Assembly (NCBI RefSeq): GCF_000018865.1
Contig: NC_010175.1
Coordinates: 3,224,001-3,288,000 of the forward strand
Reading direction: 5' to 3'
Source of the DNA: Chloroflexus aurantiacus J-10-fl
GTDB taxonomy: Bacteria > Chloroflexota > Chloroflexia > Chloroflexales > Chloroflexaceae
Length of the DNA stretch: 64,000 nt
The position numbers and the translations under genes are program-made. Shown here in pieces: positions 54,875 through 62,893 of this stretch (its first letter is position 1; each line of letters opens with the position of its first letter). The notes under the pieces were generated by a model. That model did not search any database. It saw only the letters and a program-made list of their open reading frames with translations, and was not told where the DNA came from.

Positions 54875-55624
54875 ATGGAATTTGAAGGAAAGGTCGCACT
54901 CGTAACGGGTGCGGGTACCGGAATCGGAGAGGCAATCGCAGAGCGTCTACTTGCTGGCGGGGCCTTGGTTGTGCTGGTTAGTCGTCGCCTTGAGCCGTTG
55001 GAATTAGTTTGCAGGAGAATTGATCCGAAGGGAGCAAGAACTTTGGCTCTTGAGGCAGACGTGCGCAATCCAATGGCGATGGAAGCCGCAGTTAAGCGCA
55101 CCATTGAGCGATTTGGGAAGCTTGATATGGCTGTGAATAACGCTGGTGTAACTGGTCCGGCTGGCGTGCCGGTCCAAGACGTAGAAGCAGAAATATGGCG
55201 TGAGGTCATTGATACTGATCTCACCGGTATTTTCTACTCCATGAAATATGAGATACCCGCGATGCTCGCCAATGGTTCTGGAGCGATCGTAAATATGTCG
55301 TCTGCCAATGGCTTGGTCGGCCTGGCAGGTATGGCTGCATACACCGCAGCGAAACACGGGGTAATTGGATTGACTCGTTCGGCCGCACTAGAGTTGGCAG
55401 AGTCGAATATCCGCGTATGTGCAGTTGCTCCAGGCTATGTTGCAACACCACGAATAATGGACTCCGGCAAAGAGGTCACGGACTGGATGGCGAGCTTGCA
55501 CCCAATGAAGAGGCTTGCAACGCGGGAAGAGGTAGCAGATTTTGTAGCTTATTTGCTAAGTGAGCGTGCTGCCTTCATGACCGGAAGTGTCCATTCTATA
55601 GATGGCGGGTATACTGCACAGTAA
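54875..55624 (+). CDS. Short-chain dehydrogenase/reductase
   Basis: The 249-residue enzyme has TGAGTGIGEA (NAD(P) binding), NNAG and an intact triad: Ser in VNMSSANG, Tyr and Lys in AAYTAAKHGVIGLTR. It ends GSVHSIDGGYTAQ. A GGAGG six bases before ATG 54875 decides between two close starts. The substrate is unknown. It stands in its own cassette between attC sites 4 and 5 and differs from the FabG pair in the fab operon. Confidence 0.92.
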   Translation: MEFEGKVALVTGAGTGIGEAIAERLLAGGALVVLVSRRLEPLELVCRRIDPKGARTLALEADVRNPMAMEAAVKRTIERFGKLDMAVNNAGVTGPAGVPVQDVEAEIWREVIDTDLTGIFYSMKYEIPAMLANGSGAIVNMSSANGLVGLAGMAAYTAAKHGVIGLTRSAALELAESNIRVCAVAPGYVATPRIMDSGKEVTDWMASLHPMKRLATREEVADFVAYLLSERAAFMTGSVHSIDGGYTAQ

Positions 55625-55632
55625 TTAGCTGC

Positions 55633-55696
55633 GCATAACAACCGGTTCCAGCGGACGGTCCACTGCGCGGCCCGCCGCTGAACCGGAGCGTTAGAA
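55633..55696 (+). other. attC-like site 5
   Basis: From GCATAAC (55633-55639) to GTTAGAA (55690-55696). The arms CCGGTTCCAGCGG and CCGCTGAACCGG pair fully except for one extrahelical C, the feature that orients recombination in true attC sites. Confidence 0.85.
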
Positions 55697-55771
55697 TGCA
55701 CGAAACGGTTCTTCGCGCTGAAGTCCTTTATGCGTCCCGTCCGGATTGTGAGACAGGCTAGGAGTGATCTA

Positions 55772-56326
55772 ATGCGGGAATTGGTGTTCATTCACGGTGC
55801 TGGCGGTGCAGTCGACGATCCAGAATTCGGCAGCCAGGAGCTCATTGCATTCCTGAGAAGGGAGCTCGCTCAGGATTATCGGATACGCGCGCCGTTCATG
55901 CCTAGTCCTGAGGAGCCACACGCCATTGAGTGGCTGGACGCCCTCGACACGGAGCTGGTCAATTTCCCTGACGACGGCGTCTTGGTTGGCCATTCGATGG
56001 GTGGTGCCATGATTCTCGAGTTCGTTGCTGAGAGAAGACAATCTTTAGCGGCATCGGGTCTTGTCATGATAGCATGTCCATTTTGGGGTGAGCCGGATTG
56101 GAAGGTTGAGGAATTCTACTTGCCGGACGGATTCGCTGATCGATTATCGGGGCTGAAACGCATCCTTCTCTATCACAGCCGCGATGACTCGATCGTGCCT
56201 TTCGCGCACATGGCCGTCTACCACAAACACATCCCGCGCGCAGAACGCCATGAAGTCGACGGGGCGGGTCATGCCTTTGCGCGAGGAGACCGTCGCGTTG
56301 TTGTCAGTGGTATTAGATCCCTTTAG
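55772..56326 (+). CDS. Small alpha/beta hydrolase
   Basis: The 184-residue protein begins MRELVFIHGAGGAVDDPEFGSQ and has the nucleophile elbow VGHSMGGAMIL, an Asp in HSRDDSIVPF and a His in DGAGHAFARGD, a complete triad. Length and motifs resemble RBBP9/YdeN-type serine hydrolases. ATG 55772 follows TAGGAGTGATCTA. Substrate unknown; it is an independent cassette gene. Confidence 0.85.
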   Translation: MRELVFIHGAGGAVDDPEFGSQELIAFLRRELAQDYRIRAPFMPSPEEPHAIEWLDALDTELVNFPDDGVLVGHSMGGAMILEFVAERRQSLAASGLVMIACPFWGEPDWKVEEFYLPDGFADRLSGLKRILLYHSRDDSIVPFAHMAVYHKHIPRAERHEVDGAGHAFARGDRRVVVSGIRSL

Positions 56327-56379
56327 GTTAAGTCACCTTTGGGGGTACCTCCTGCGTTTCTGCTTAGGACAGACGTGTA

Positions 56380-56439
56380 TTCTAACAAGGGCATGCACCT
56401 GACGGGCTTCGCCCGCAGGTGATGCCCAGGCCGTTAGCC
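56380..56439 (+). other. attC-like site 6
   Basis: From TTCTAAC (56380-56386) to GTTAGCC (56433-56439). The arms GGGCATGCACCTG and CAGGTGATGCCC pair over 12 bp with a single extrahelical G, and an inner GGGC/GCCC stem closes a TTC-type loop. Confidence 0.85.
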
Positions 56440-56460
56440 CGCTACGAGGTATTCACCGCC

Positions 56461-57021
56461 ATGGGAATTTTGACCTTCAGCATCAACGTCACCCTCGACG
56501 GTTGCGTCGACCACCGGGAGGGAATTGCCGACGACGAGACACACGCTTTTTTCACCCGCCTCATGGACGAGAGCGGGGCGATGCTGTGGGGCCGCGTCAC
56601 GTACGAGATGATGGAGAGCCACTGGCCGGCGGTCGCCCGCGGCGACGTGCAGGCGCCGCCAGCGATGCGCGAGTGGGCGGTCAAGCTGGAGGCCAAGCCG
56701 AAGTACGTGGTGTCGTCGACACGAAAGGACTTCCTGTGGGCCAACAGCCACCACCTCGCCGGTGACTTGCGCACGGCCGTGCAAATGCTGAAGGACGCGA
56801 CCCCAGCCGGTGTACTCCTTGGTAGCGGCAAACTCGCGACCGAGCTGGATCGGCTGGATCTGATCGACGAATACAAGTTCCTCGTCCACCCCAGGATCGT
56901 CGGCCACGGCCCGACCCTATACCAGAGCGGGCTGCCCAGCGCGCGACGGCTCGAGCTAGTCTCGGCGACGCCGCTCCGCAACGGTGCGGTCACTATGCAC
57001 TACCGGTGCGTGCGCGGCTAA
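56461..57021 (+). CDS. RibD C-terminal/DHFR-like family protein (3 of 5)
   Basis: The 186-residue protein (MGILTFSINVTLDGCVDHREG, GAMLWGRVTYEMMESHWP, KPKYVVSSTRKDF, GVLLGSGKLATELDRLDLIDEYKFLVHPRIVG) is a stand-alone RibD_C-type reductase. It is more G/C-rich than the copies at 51.7 and 57.4 kb, so it came by a different route. Its TAA stop falls inside the R'' box of attC site 7. Confidence 0.88.
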   Translation: MGILTFSINVTLDGCVDHREGIADDETHAFFTRLMDESGAMLWGRVTYEMMESHWPAVARGDVQAPPAMREWAVKLEAKPKYVVSSTRKDFLWANSHHLAGDLRTAVQMLKDATPAGVLLGSGKLATELDRLDLIDEYKFLVHPRIVGHGPTLYQSGLPSARRLELVSATPLRNGAVTMHYRCVRG

Positions 57022-57077
57022 CAACGGATTCCAGCGGACGGTCCGCTGCGCGCCGCCGCTGAACCGGAGCGTTAGCA
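57016..57077 (+). other. attC-like site 7
   Basis: From GGCTAAC (57016-57022) to GTTAGCA (57071-57077). It is nearly the same as site 5, including the CCAGCGGACGGTCC and CCGCTGAACCGGAGC parts, so cassettes of one lineage have entered at least twice. Confidence 0.82.
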
Positions 57078-57117
57078 TGCATAAATATGGATTTGGTGAA
57101 CGTTAGGAGTAACGCTT

Positions 57118-57354
57118 ATGGGTAATGCAACGATTCAAGGTCAGCTTTGGGGGTCTCGTGCTCAGGACTGGGCCACCTACGTGGAGCAGGTGTGCTTGCC
57201 ACTTTTCGGTGTCGCACTCGATGCCGCCCGCGTGACCTCTGGCACGCGCCTGCTCGATGCCGGGTGCGGCGCAGGACTCCTCGCGCTGTTGGCTCACCTC
57301 CGCGGAGCGCAGGTGGCCGCCCTCAAAAGTTTGCATATTGGTCTTATGCCTTAA
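57118..57354 (+). pseudogene. Truncated SAM-dependent methyltransferase
   Basis: The frame starts MGNATIQGQLWGSRAQDWATYVEQ and reaches the SAM motif LLDAGCGAGLLALLAHLRGAQVA. At about 57325 it runs into the leader of the next cassette gene (AAGTTTGCATATTGG) and ends after a few chance codons. Only the first third of a methyltransferase is left, with no attC between the two. Confidence 0.82.
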
Positions 57355-57397
57355 TCACCAAAACACATCTTTTAACAAGTAGAAAAGGAGAATTCAC

Positions 57398-57955
57398 ATG
57401 AGAAAAATCGTTGTATCAATGTTCATGACGTTGGACGGTGTTATGGAAGCCCCAAATCAATGGTCTTTCCAGTTTGGGAGTGCAGAACAGCAGAAGTACA
57501 AATATGACGAACTCTTTGCTTGCGACGCTCTTCTTTTGGGACGAATAACCTATGAAGGGTTTGCAGCCGCCTGGCCAAACATGTCTGGCACAGGAGATTA
57601 TGGCGTAAGAATGAACAGCATTCCCAAGTATGTTGTTTCTACAACCCTTCAAGAAGCCACGTGGAATAATTCAATAATCATCAGAAGCAATGTTTATGAT
57701 GAACTATCAAGATTGAAACAGCAGACGGGTCTCGATATTTTGATTTTTGGAAGTGGCACTCTTGTCAATTCGCTAATGCAATATGACCTTATTGATGAAT
57801 ATAGACTCATGGTTTTTCCTGTTGTAGTTGGAAGCGGGAAGCGCCTTTTCCAAGATAGGAGCGAGAAAAAATCTCTAAAACTAATTGAGACAAAGACATT
57901 CAGTTCAGGCGTTGTTGTTCTTTCCTACAAGCCTGACAAGAACGAAACCAAATAG
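57398..57955 (+). CDS. RibD C-terminal/DHFR-like family protein, intact copy (4 of 5)
   Basis: The 185-residue protein begins MRKIVVSMFMTLDGVMEAPN and has LLLGRITYEGFAAAWP, PKYVVSTTL and ILIFGSGTLVNSLMQYDLIDEYRLMVFPVVVGSGKRLFQ. It is nearly identical to the split copy at 51.7 kb. An AAAAGGAGAATTCAC ribosome binding site precedes ATG 57398. It is A/T-rich and ends shortly before a long attC-like site. Confidence 0.9.
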   Translation: MRKIVVSMFMTLDGVMEAPNQWSFQFGSAEQQKYKYDELFACDALLLGRITYEGFAAAWPNMSGTGDYGVRMNSIPKYVVSTTLQEATWNNSIIIRSNVYDELSRLKQQTGLDILIFGSGTLVNSLMQYDLIDEYRLMVFPVVVGSGKRLFQDRSEKKSLKLIETKTFSSGVVVLSYKPDKNETK

Positions 57956-57977
57956 AAATATCTTTTCTGCAAAACAC

Positions 57978-58106
57978 GCCCAACAAAGCGTGCATCTGAC
58001 GTGTGGGACTCTGCGGCATTTTCGAGCATTTTTCTGGCTTCGAGTTTTTCCTGCTCCCAAGCAGAGTCCACGCCCGCCCACACGCAGGTAACGCACACCG
58101 TTCGGC
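57978..58106 (+). other. attC-like site 8 (long type)
   Basis: A 129-base element from GCCCAAC (57978-57984) to GTTCGGC (58100-58106). Outer arms CGTGTGGG and CCCACACG pair, and inner arms GGACTCTGC and GCAGAGTCC pair, with an unpaired A between. Long attC sites of this kind are known in environmental cassettes. Confidence 0.8.
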
Positions 58107-58131
58107 GCTTACGAGTCGTGAAACAGGAGAT

Positions 58132-58953
58132 ATGTCTCGCATGGATATAACTGCTTATCTCAACCGCATCAATTATGCTGGCCCGCTGGCACCCACCGCC
58201 GAGACCTTGCGGCGGTTGCACCTAGCGCACCTGCTCTCAGTGCCTTTCGAGAACCTTAGCATCCACTGGCATGAGCCTATCGTCCTCACAGATGAAGCCC
58301 TTTTCCAGAAGATTGTATTGCGCCAGCGCGGCGGCTTCTGTTACGAGCTGAACGGGCTGTTCGCTTCCTTGCTGCGGACCTTAGGCTTCCAGGTTGAGAT
58401 GCTCTCGGCAGGCGTGATGAATAAGCGCGGTGAGTTCGGGCCGGAGTTCGACCACATGACCTTGATGGTCACACTTGCGGAGCGCTGGCTGGTAGACGTT
58501 GGCTTCGGTGACTCTTTCCGTGAGCCGCTGCTTCTGGATGCGCGTACGGAGCAGGTGCAGGGTCGGCGCGCTTACCGCATTGAGGAGGTCGGCGACGGGC
58601 GTTTAATCCTGATGGAGCGCCGAGAGGGCGACGAGTGGCAGGCGCAATACCGCTTCAGCCTGGAGCCGCACGTCTACGCTGATTATGCAGGGATGTGCCG
58701 CTATCATCAGACCTCACCTGAGTCACACTTCACGCAGCGACGAATCTGTTCTTTGGCGACAGCGGATGGGCGGGTGACATTGAGTGAGCGGCGGCTGATT
58801 ATCACGCGAGGGGGTGAGCGGCAGGAGCGGGAGTTGGGGAGTGCGGAGGAGTATGGGGAGGTGTTGCGCACACACTTTGGTATCGAAGCCGCGCCGAACC
58901 AGGGGATGCAGCCGACCGCAATGAGGAGGTCTGTTATTCTCGAAACATACTAG
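58132..58953 (+). CDS. nat: Arylamine N-acetyltransferase
   Basis: The 273-residue enzyme transfers acetyl groups from acetyl-CoA to arylamines and hydrazines. The catalytic triad is complete: Cys in RGGFCYELN, His in EFDHMTLM and Asp in LVDVGFGD. The start region MSRMDITAYLNRINYAGPLAPTAETLRRLHLAHLLSVPFENLSIH follows the family. The last about 20 residues (after HFGIEAAPNQG) run through an attC-like site and are probably not conserved. It starts 26 bases after site 8. Confidence 0.92.
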   Translation: MSRMDITAYLNRINYAGPLAPTAETLRRLHLAHLLSVPFENLSIHWHEPIVLTDEALFQKIVLRQRGGFCYELNGLFASLLRTLGFQVEMLSAGVMNKRGEFGPEFDHMTLMVTLAERWLVDVGFGDSFREPLLLDARTEQVQGRRAYRIEEVGDGRLILMERREGDEWQAQYRFSLEPHVYADYAGMCRYHQTSPESHFTQRRICSLATADGRVTLSERRLIITRGGERQERELGSAEEYGEVLRTHFGIEAAPNQGMQPTAMRRSVILETY

Positions 58954-58978
58954 CGGCGGCTGATCTCCGGCGTTCGTA
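58893..58978 (+). other. attC-like site 9, overlapping the NAT gene end
   Basis: From GCCGAAC (58893-58899) to GTTCGTA (58972-58978). The arms GGGGATGCAGCCG and CGGCTGATCTCC pair with one extrahelical G. Its left part encodes the C-terminal tail of the acetyltransferase. Confidence 0.65.
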
Positions 58979-59024
58979 TATTCTCGCATGATTAGCAAAG
59001 CATCCAATACGACCTGGTGTCGCT

Positions 59025-59771
59025 ATGAATAAAACGCCTTCGATGAAAAGTGATTATGGAGTAGACGCTCCGCCGGTCATCCGCAACTTGCTCATCGCCG
59101 GTATTGCCTCCATGATTGCAGGTATCGTTCTGCAATATGTCTTTGCATCTATACAATCGCTGATAGCCGGAATCCTATTGGCCTGGGGGCTACTAGCTGG
59201 AACGAGTATGGTTGTAACTGCCTTCCTGATGATATGGAGCAGCAAAGTTGGCAAACTTCAACTACGAGAAAAGTTAATCGATTCACTGGCTCTGCGTGGG
59301 ACAGAAACGATTGTGGATGTGGGCTGTGGACGAGGGTTGTTGCTCGTCGCAGCCGCTCGACGACTCACAACAGGCAAAGCTATTGGGATAGACCTTTGGC
59401 AGCATGAAGATCTATCTGGCAATACACCAGAAGCCACGCTGGCGAATGCAAAAGCTGAAGGGGTTGCCGATTTTGTGGAAGTGAAAACAGGGGATATGCG
59501 CAAATTGCCTTTTGAAGACAATACGATTGATGTGGTCGTTTCAAGTTTAGCAATCCACAACATTCCCACAAAAGAGGGTCGCGAGCAAGCCATACGTGAA
59601 ATTGCACGCGTGTTAAAGCCAAATGGTCAGGTAGCCTTGCTCGATTTTCAGTGTACTGATGAGTATGTTCAGACTCTAAAAGAATTAGGCTGGCATGCAG
59701 TCAACCGCTCTGGATTGAACTTCCACATGTTTCCGCCTGTACGAGTGGTAACGGGTCGAAAACCTCTATGA
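59025..59771 (+). CDS. Membrane-anchored SAM-dependent methyltransferase
   Basis: The 248-residue protein has two membrane helices (about residues 20-42 and 46-70) and then a class I methyltransferase domain. Motif I is VDVGCGRGLLLVAAARRLT, followed by GIDLWQHEDL, GDMRKLPFEDNTIDVVVSSLAIHNI and a C-terminal RVLKPNGQVALLDFQ. The anchor suggests a lipid or membrane-associated substrate. It begins 46 bases past attC-like site 9 and ends before a partial site. Confidence 0.87.
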   Translation: MNKTPSMKSDYGVDAPPVIRNLLIAGIASMIAGIVLQYVFASIQSLIAGILLAWGLLAGTSMVVTAFLMIWSSKVGKLQLREKLIDSLALRGTETIVDVGCGRGLLLVAAARRLTTGKAIGIDLWQHEDLSGNTPEATLANAKAEGVADFVEVKTGDMRKLPFEDNTIDVVVSSLAIHNIPTKEGREQAIREIARVLKPNGQVALLDFQCTDEYVQTLKELGWHAVNRSGLNFHMFPPVRVVTGRKPL

Positions 59772-59812
59772 GTTGAAAGCGAATGAATAAAATGTGCATT
59801 ACTCGATCTGAT

Positions 59813-59845
59813 TAGTAACTCGCCGCTGCTACCGGAGCGTCAGGC
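59813..59845 (+). other. attC-like site 10 (remnant)
   Basis: TAGTAAC (59813-59819) is followed by CCGCTGCTACCGGAGCGTCAGGC, the right half of the subtype seen at sites 1, 5 and 7 (CCGCTGAACCGGAGCGTTAG). The usual GTT is GTC and the left arm is lost, so it is probably inactive. Confidence 0.45.
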
Positions 59846-59877
59846 ACCATCCATCAGGATCAACAGGATCTACAGTT

Positions 59878-60243
59878 ATGAACAAAGCTACCAACCACAA
59901 CGAACGCATTCGCACGATGACCTTCGCCTCGGTCTACCCACACTATGTGGCGAAGATCGAGAAGAAGGGGCGAACCAAAGCCGAGCTGCATCAGGTCATT
60001 ACCTGGCTGACGGGTTACGACGAGGCGGATATTCTCAGACATATCCGGGAAAATTCGACCTTTGAGACCTTCTTTGCCGAGGCAACGTTAAACCCGAATG
60101 CCTCGTTGATCACCGGTGTGATTTGCGGCTATCGGGTTGAAGAGATTGAAGACCCCTTGACCCAGCAGGTGCGGTATCTGGACAAGCTGGTAGATGAGCT
60201 GGCGAAGGGCCGCAAGATGGAGAAGATTCTCCGTGCCTCGTAA
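59878..60243 (+). CDS. DUF2200 family protein
   Basis: The 121-residue protein follows the DUF2200 pattern: [43 protein letters not shown] and [30 protein letters not shown], ending in a KMEKILR helix. It is a cytoplasmic protein of unknown function that is common in mobile cassettes and small-genome plasmids. No clear attC follows it in the 163-base gap to the next gene. Confidence 0.85.
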   Translation: MNKATNHNERIRTMTFASVYPHYVAKIEKKGRTKAELHQVITWLTGYDEADILRHIRENSTFETFFAEATLNPNASLITGVICGYRVEEIEDPLTQQVRYLDKLVDELAKGRKMEKILRAS

Positions 60244-60406
60244 GTGGGCTACACCTGCCTTTTTGTAAGCGCCGACGAGTATATCTGGCATGATGCAGTG
60301 AAGGTGCACCACGTAGTGCGAGTGCTGCAATTAGCATGATCAGCACTTCCATTCCTATCACGTATCGTATCTGGATGAGAACATTGGTTATAGATGGAAT
60401 GAAGCT

Positions 60407-60982
60407 ATGCAAAAAATTCATGATGAGAAAGTCACACTATCAGCCGAACAACACGAGCAACTCCTCAAGACATTGAAGGCCCGTTTTGAAAAGAATATGC
60501 ACCGTCACAGAGGTCTTGATTGGTCGAGCGTGCAGGCGAGGCTCGAAGCGCATCCCGATAAGCTCTGGTCGCTCAACGAAATGGAACGAACCGGCGGCGA
60601 ACCAGATGTGGTTGGCTACGACAGCGAAACGGGTGAATACCTGTTTTACGATTGCTCACCGGAGAGTCCGGGCGGACGCCGAAGTCTTTGCTACGACCGT
60701 GAGGCTCGCGAGGCCAGAAAAGAGCACAAGCCTCAAAGCAGTGCGCTGGAAATGGCCGCCGCGATGGGTATCGAGCTTTTGACAGAGGAGGAGTATCGAA
60801 AGCTGCAAGAGCTTGGGGAGTTCGATACGAAGACCTCGAGCTGGGTGATGACTCCGCCCGAGATCCGCGCGCTTGGCGGTGCGCTCTTCTGCGACCGGCG
60901 TTACAACCACGTTTTCACCTATCACAACGGCGCCGAGTCCTACTATGCCGCACGAGGATTTCGAGGAAAGCTGAGGGTATGA
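60407..60982 (+). CDS. DUF4256 family protein
   Basis: The 191-residue protein fits DUF4256: LLKTLKARFEKNMHRHRGLDWSSVQARLEAHPDKLWSLNEMERTGGEPDVVGYD, then EYLFYDCSPESPGGRRSLCYDREA and the end LGGALFCDRRYNHVFTYHNGAESYYAARGFRG. No signal peptide. The function is unknown. The next gene starts 15 bases later, so these two may share a cassette. Confidence 0.87.
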   Translation: MQKIHDEKVTLSAEQHEQLLKTLKARFEKNMHRHRGLDWSSVQARLEAHPDKLWSLNEMERTGGEPDVVGYDSETGEYLFYDCSPESPGGRRSLCYDREAREARKEHKPQSSALEMAAAMGIELLTEEEYRKLQELGEFDTKTSSWVMTPPEIRALGGALFCDRRYNHVFTYHNGAESYYAARGFRGKLRV

Positions 60983-60997
60983 AAGGAGTGCGCGGGT

Positions 60998-61404
60998 ATG
61001 CCCTATTTTGACTTCTACCTTGTCCCCGTCCCTATCGAAAACAAAACGGCCTACGAGGAACTGGCCTACATTTCCGCGCAGGTGTTGCGAGAATACGGCG
61101 CCGTTCGCGTTGTCCAGTGTTGGCTCGATCCCATCGGCTCTGGGGCTTCAACATACCATGCGAGTGAGGTACGATTGGATGCCGGCCAATACCCGACCTT
61201 TCTTCAAGTAGCCGGCGCACGCGAGGGCGAAACCGCTGTTTTGTCATTTGTCGAATGGCCCGACAAAGCTATTCGGGATGCAGGGATGACGAAGGTAACA
61301 GACGACCCGCGCATGCAATTTCAAAATTGGCATCCCGCTTCGACGGTCGCCGCCTCATTGCCGGCGGTTTCACCCCCATGCTGATCGAGGCGAATAAGGA
61401 CTGA
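60998..61404 (+). pseudogene. DUF1428 protein, frameshifted near the C-terminus
   Basis: Residues 1-112 follow DUF1428 (dimeric alpha-beta barrel: YFDFYLVPVPIENKTAYEELA, VVQCWLDPIGSGA, VLSFVEWPDKAIRDAGMTKV, DDPRMQ). After about codon 112 the frame drifts and stops at 61384. A one-base shift near 61331-61338 gives the family end FDGRRLIAGGFTPMLIEANK with a stop at 61404. It is either a recent mutation or a sequence error. AGGAG nine bases before the ATG supports the start. Confidence 0.8.
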
Positions 61405-61443
61405 GTGACATCGGATCGCTATCCTACATCCAGGAGGAACATT

Positions 61444-62082
61444 ATGAGCAAGGTATTCGTCAACATTAGCCTCAGCCTCGACGGCTTCATGGCGCCGGAA
61501 GGTATGGACATGGCGCATTTCAGCGACCCAACCTACAAAAACTGGGGCGCGAAATGGGGTGCACTGATGGCCTGGGCGCTCAGTCAACAGTATCTGCGCG
61601 AGAAGCTAAAACTGGGAACTGGAGGTGAGACTGGCCCGGTTAACGACATGGTGCGTCACACCTTCGAGCGCACTGGCGCCCATATCATGGGCAAGCGCAT
61701 GTTTGAAGGTGGTGAACGTGGATGGCCCGAAGAAGCGCCGTTTCACACGCCTGTGTACGTACTGACGCACGAGCGCCGCAATCCCTGGGTACGTCCGGGT
61801 GGAACCACATTCTACTTTGTCAATGACGGCCCAGAACAGGCTCTGGCGCTGGCACGGGAAGCGGCAGGAGAGCGTGACATCCGCATTTCCGGTGGTGCAA
61901 ATGTTATCCAGCAGTACCTGAACCTGGGTTTGGTTGATGAGCTGGAAATCGCTTTGATCCCGGTCATATTCGGCGGTGGACGGCGTCTGTTCGAGAACCT
62001 GCATGAGCCGCTACCGCAGTTTCGGATTGACAGAGTGCTTGCAAGCCCTACTGCGACGCACCTGCGCTATGTTCGTCTGTGA
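61444..62082 (+). CDS. RibD C-terminal/DHFR-like family protein (5 of 5)
   Basis: The 212-residue protein (MSKVFVNISLSLDGFMAPEG, GAHIMGKRMFEGGERGWP, TPVYVLTHERRNPW, DIRISGGANVIQQYLNLGLVDELEIALIPVIFGGGRRLFENL) is a stand-alone DHFR-like reductase of the longer type. A CAGGAGGAACATT leads to ATG 61444. It is the last gene of the cassette-rich region. No attC-like element was found behind it. Confidence 0.88.
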   Translation: MSKVFVNISLSLDGFMAPEGMDMAHFSDPTYKNWGAKWGALMAWALSQQYLREKLKLGTGGETGPVNDMVRHTFERTGAHIMGKRMFEGGERGWPEEAPFHTPVYVLTHERRNPWVRPGGTTFYFVNDGPEQALALAREAAGERDIRISGGANVIQQYLNLGLVDELEIALIPVIFGGGRRLFENLHEPLPQFRIDRVLASPTATHLRYVRL

Positions 62083-62428
62083 AAGGGAGGGCTATGCCGG
62101 TTAATCGTGGTACACCAGGACTATTTGTTTGACTAAAGGGTAGCAGTGAGCCGGGTAAGTTAACCCATCTCGAAACAGCCAGAAAATTTGCAGATACTGC
62201 TGGAGACAGTTCATGAGGGTAAGCCTGCCTGGTAGCTCCAGCAGAAGTAGGGTTTGCTCATATAGCCTGTTCATCTTTGAATGTGGCGTAGGAGAGGGGA
62301 GAGCAGAAGACTGAGATAATGTCTCCTGATACGACAGAAGGTGCGTTAGTCGGTAAATTGTTGTCTTCCCCGAATGTTGGTTCTGTTGCGTTGCAGTGGT
62401 GGGAGATGAACCACAGAGACACAGAGGG
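62083..62428. other. Intergenic stretch at the end of the cassette region
   Basis: No supported gene. A minus-strand frame ending at 62101 encodes a plausible-looking 57-residue tail, but it continues into repeats and has no ribosome binding site. A CCACAGAGACACAGAGG element, as near 27.36 kb, lies at 62411. Confidence 0.4.
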
Positions 62429-62672
62429 AGAGAGGCTTGCGTGAGGTGATAAGCGAGGCGGCGCGCGCTCCCAGGGGGAGAGGCTTGCGTGAGGTGATAA
62501 GGGAGGCAGCGGTGTGTGCTCCCAGGGAGAGAGGCTTGCGTGAGGTGATAAGCGAGGCGGCGCGCGCTCCCAGGGGGAGAGGCTTGCGTGAGGTGATAAG
62601 CGAGGCGGCGCGCGCTCCCAGGAGGATGCTCTTTCGTGAGGTGATAAGCGAGCCGGCGGCGCGCGCTCCCAG
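62429..62672 (+). repeat. Five tandem units of about 48-51 bp
   Basis: Units begin with GAGGCTTGCGTGAGGTGATA (62432, 62480, 62531, 62579, with a diverged fifth at about 62627) and end with GCGCGCTCCCAGG. Units differ by a few bases, and one has a 3-base insertion. Not a CRISPR: the units have no spacers. Confidence 0.85.
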
Positions 62673-62893
62673 GGCTATGCATTACCCACATGTCGCGCTG
62701 CGTTAGGCCGGACTGCCAGCGCTCCCCGTGGCGCGGGCTGGAAGCCCGCGTGCCGGCATCATCGCCACCACCGTCAGGTGCTGGCCGTGGCCGTTGGTGC
62801 GCAGGCACGAATCTCTTGCAACATAACCGTCTACGGGCAGGAATCGCATGCATGCCTGACGGACGCGATGATCGGCACGATCCCATCCAGCAC

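Noticed and set aside
57152-57401. Alternative frames in the truncated methyltransferase
   Set aside because: They lack the SAM motif; the frame from ATG 57118 is the only one that matches the family.
60244-60406. attC after the DUF2200 gene
   Set aside because: No AAC...GTT box pair with pairing arms could be found in this gap.
50056-62082. Integron integrase within the cassette region
   Set aside because: I looked for tyrosine-recombinase motifs on both strands among the frames of 48-63 kb and saw none. The only recombinases are the two transposases.
62429-62672. Possible CRISPR array
   Set aside because: The units are contiguous 48-51 bp repeats without unique spacers, and no cas gene is present.
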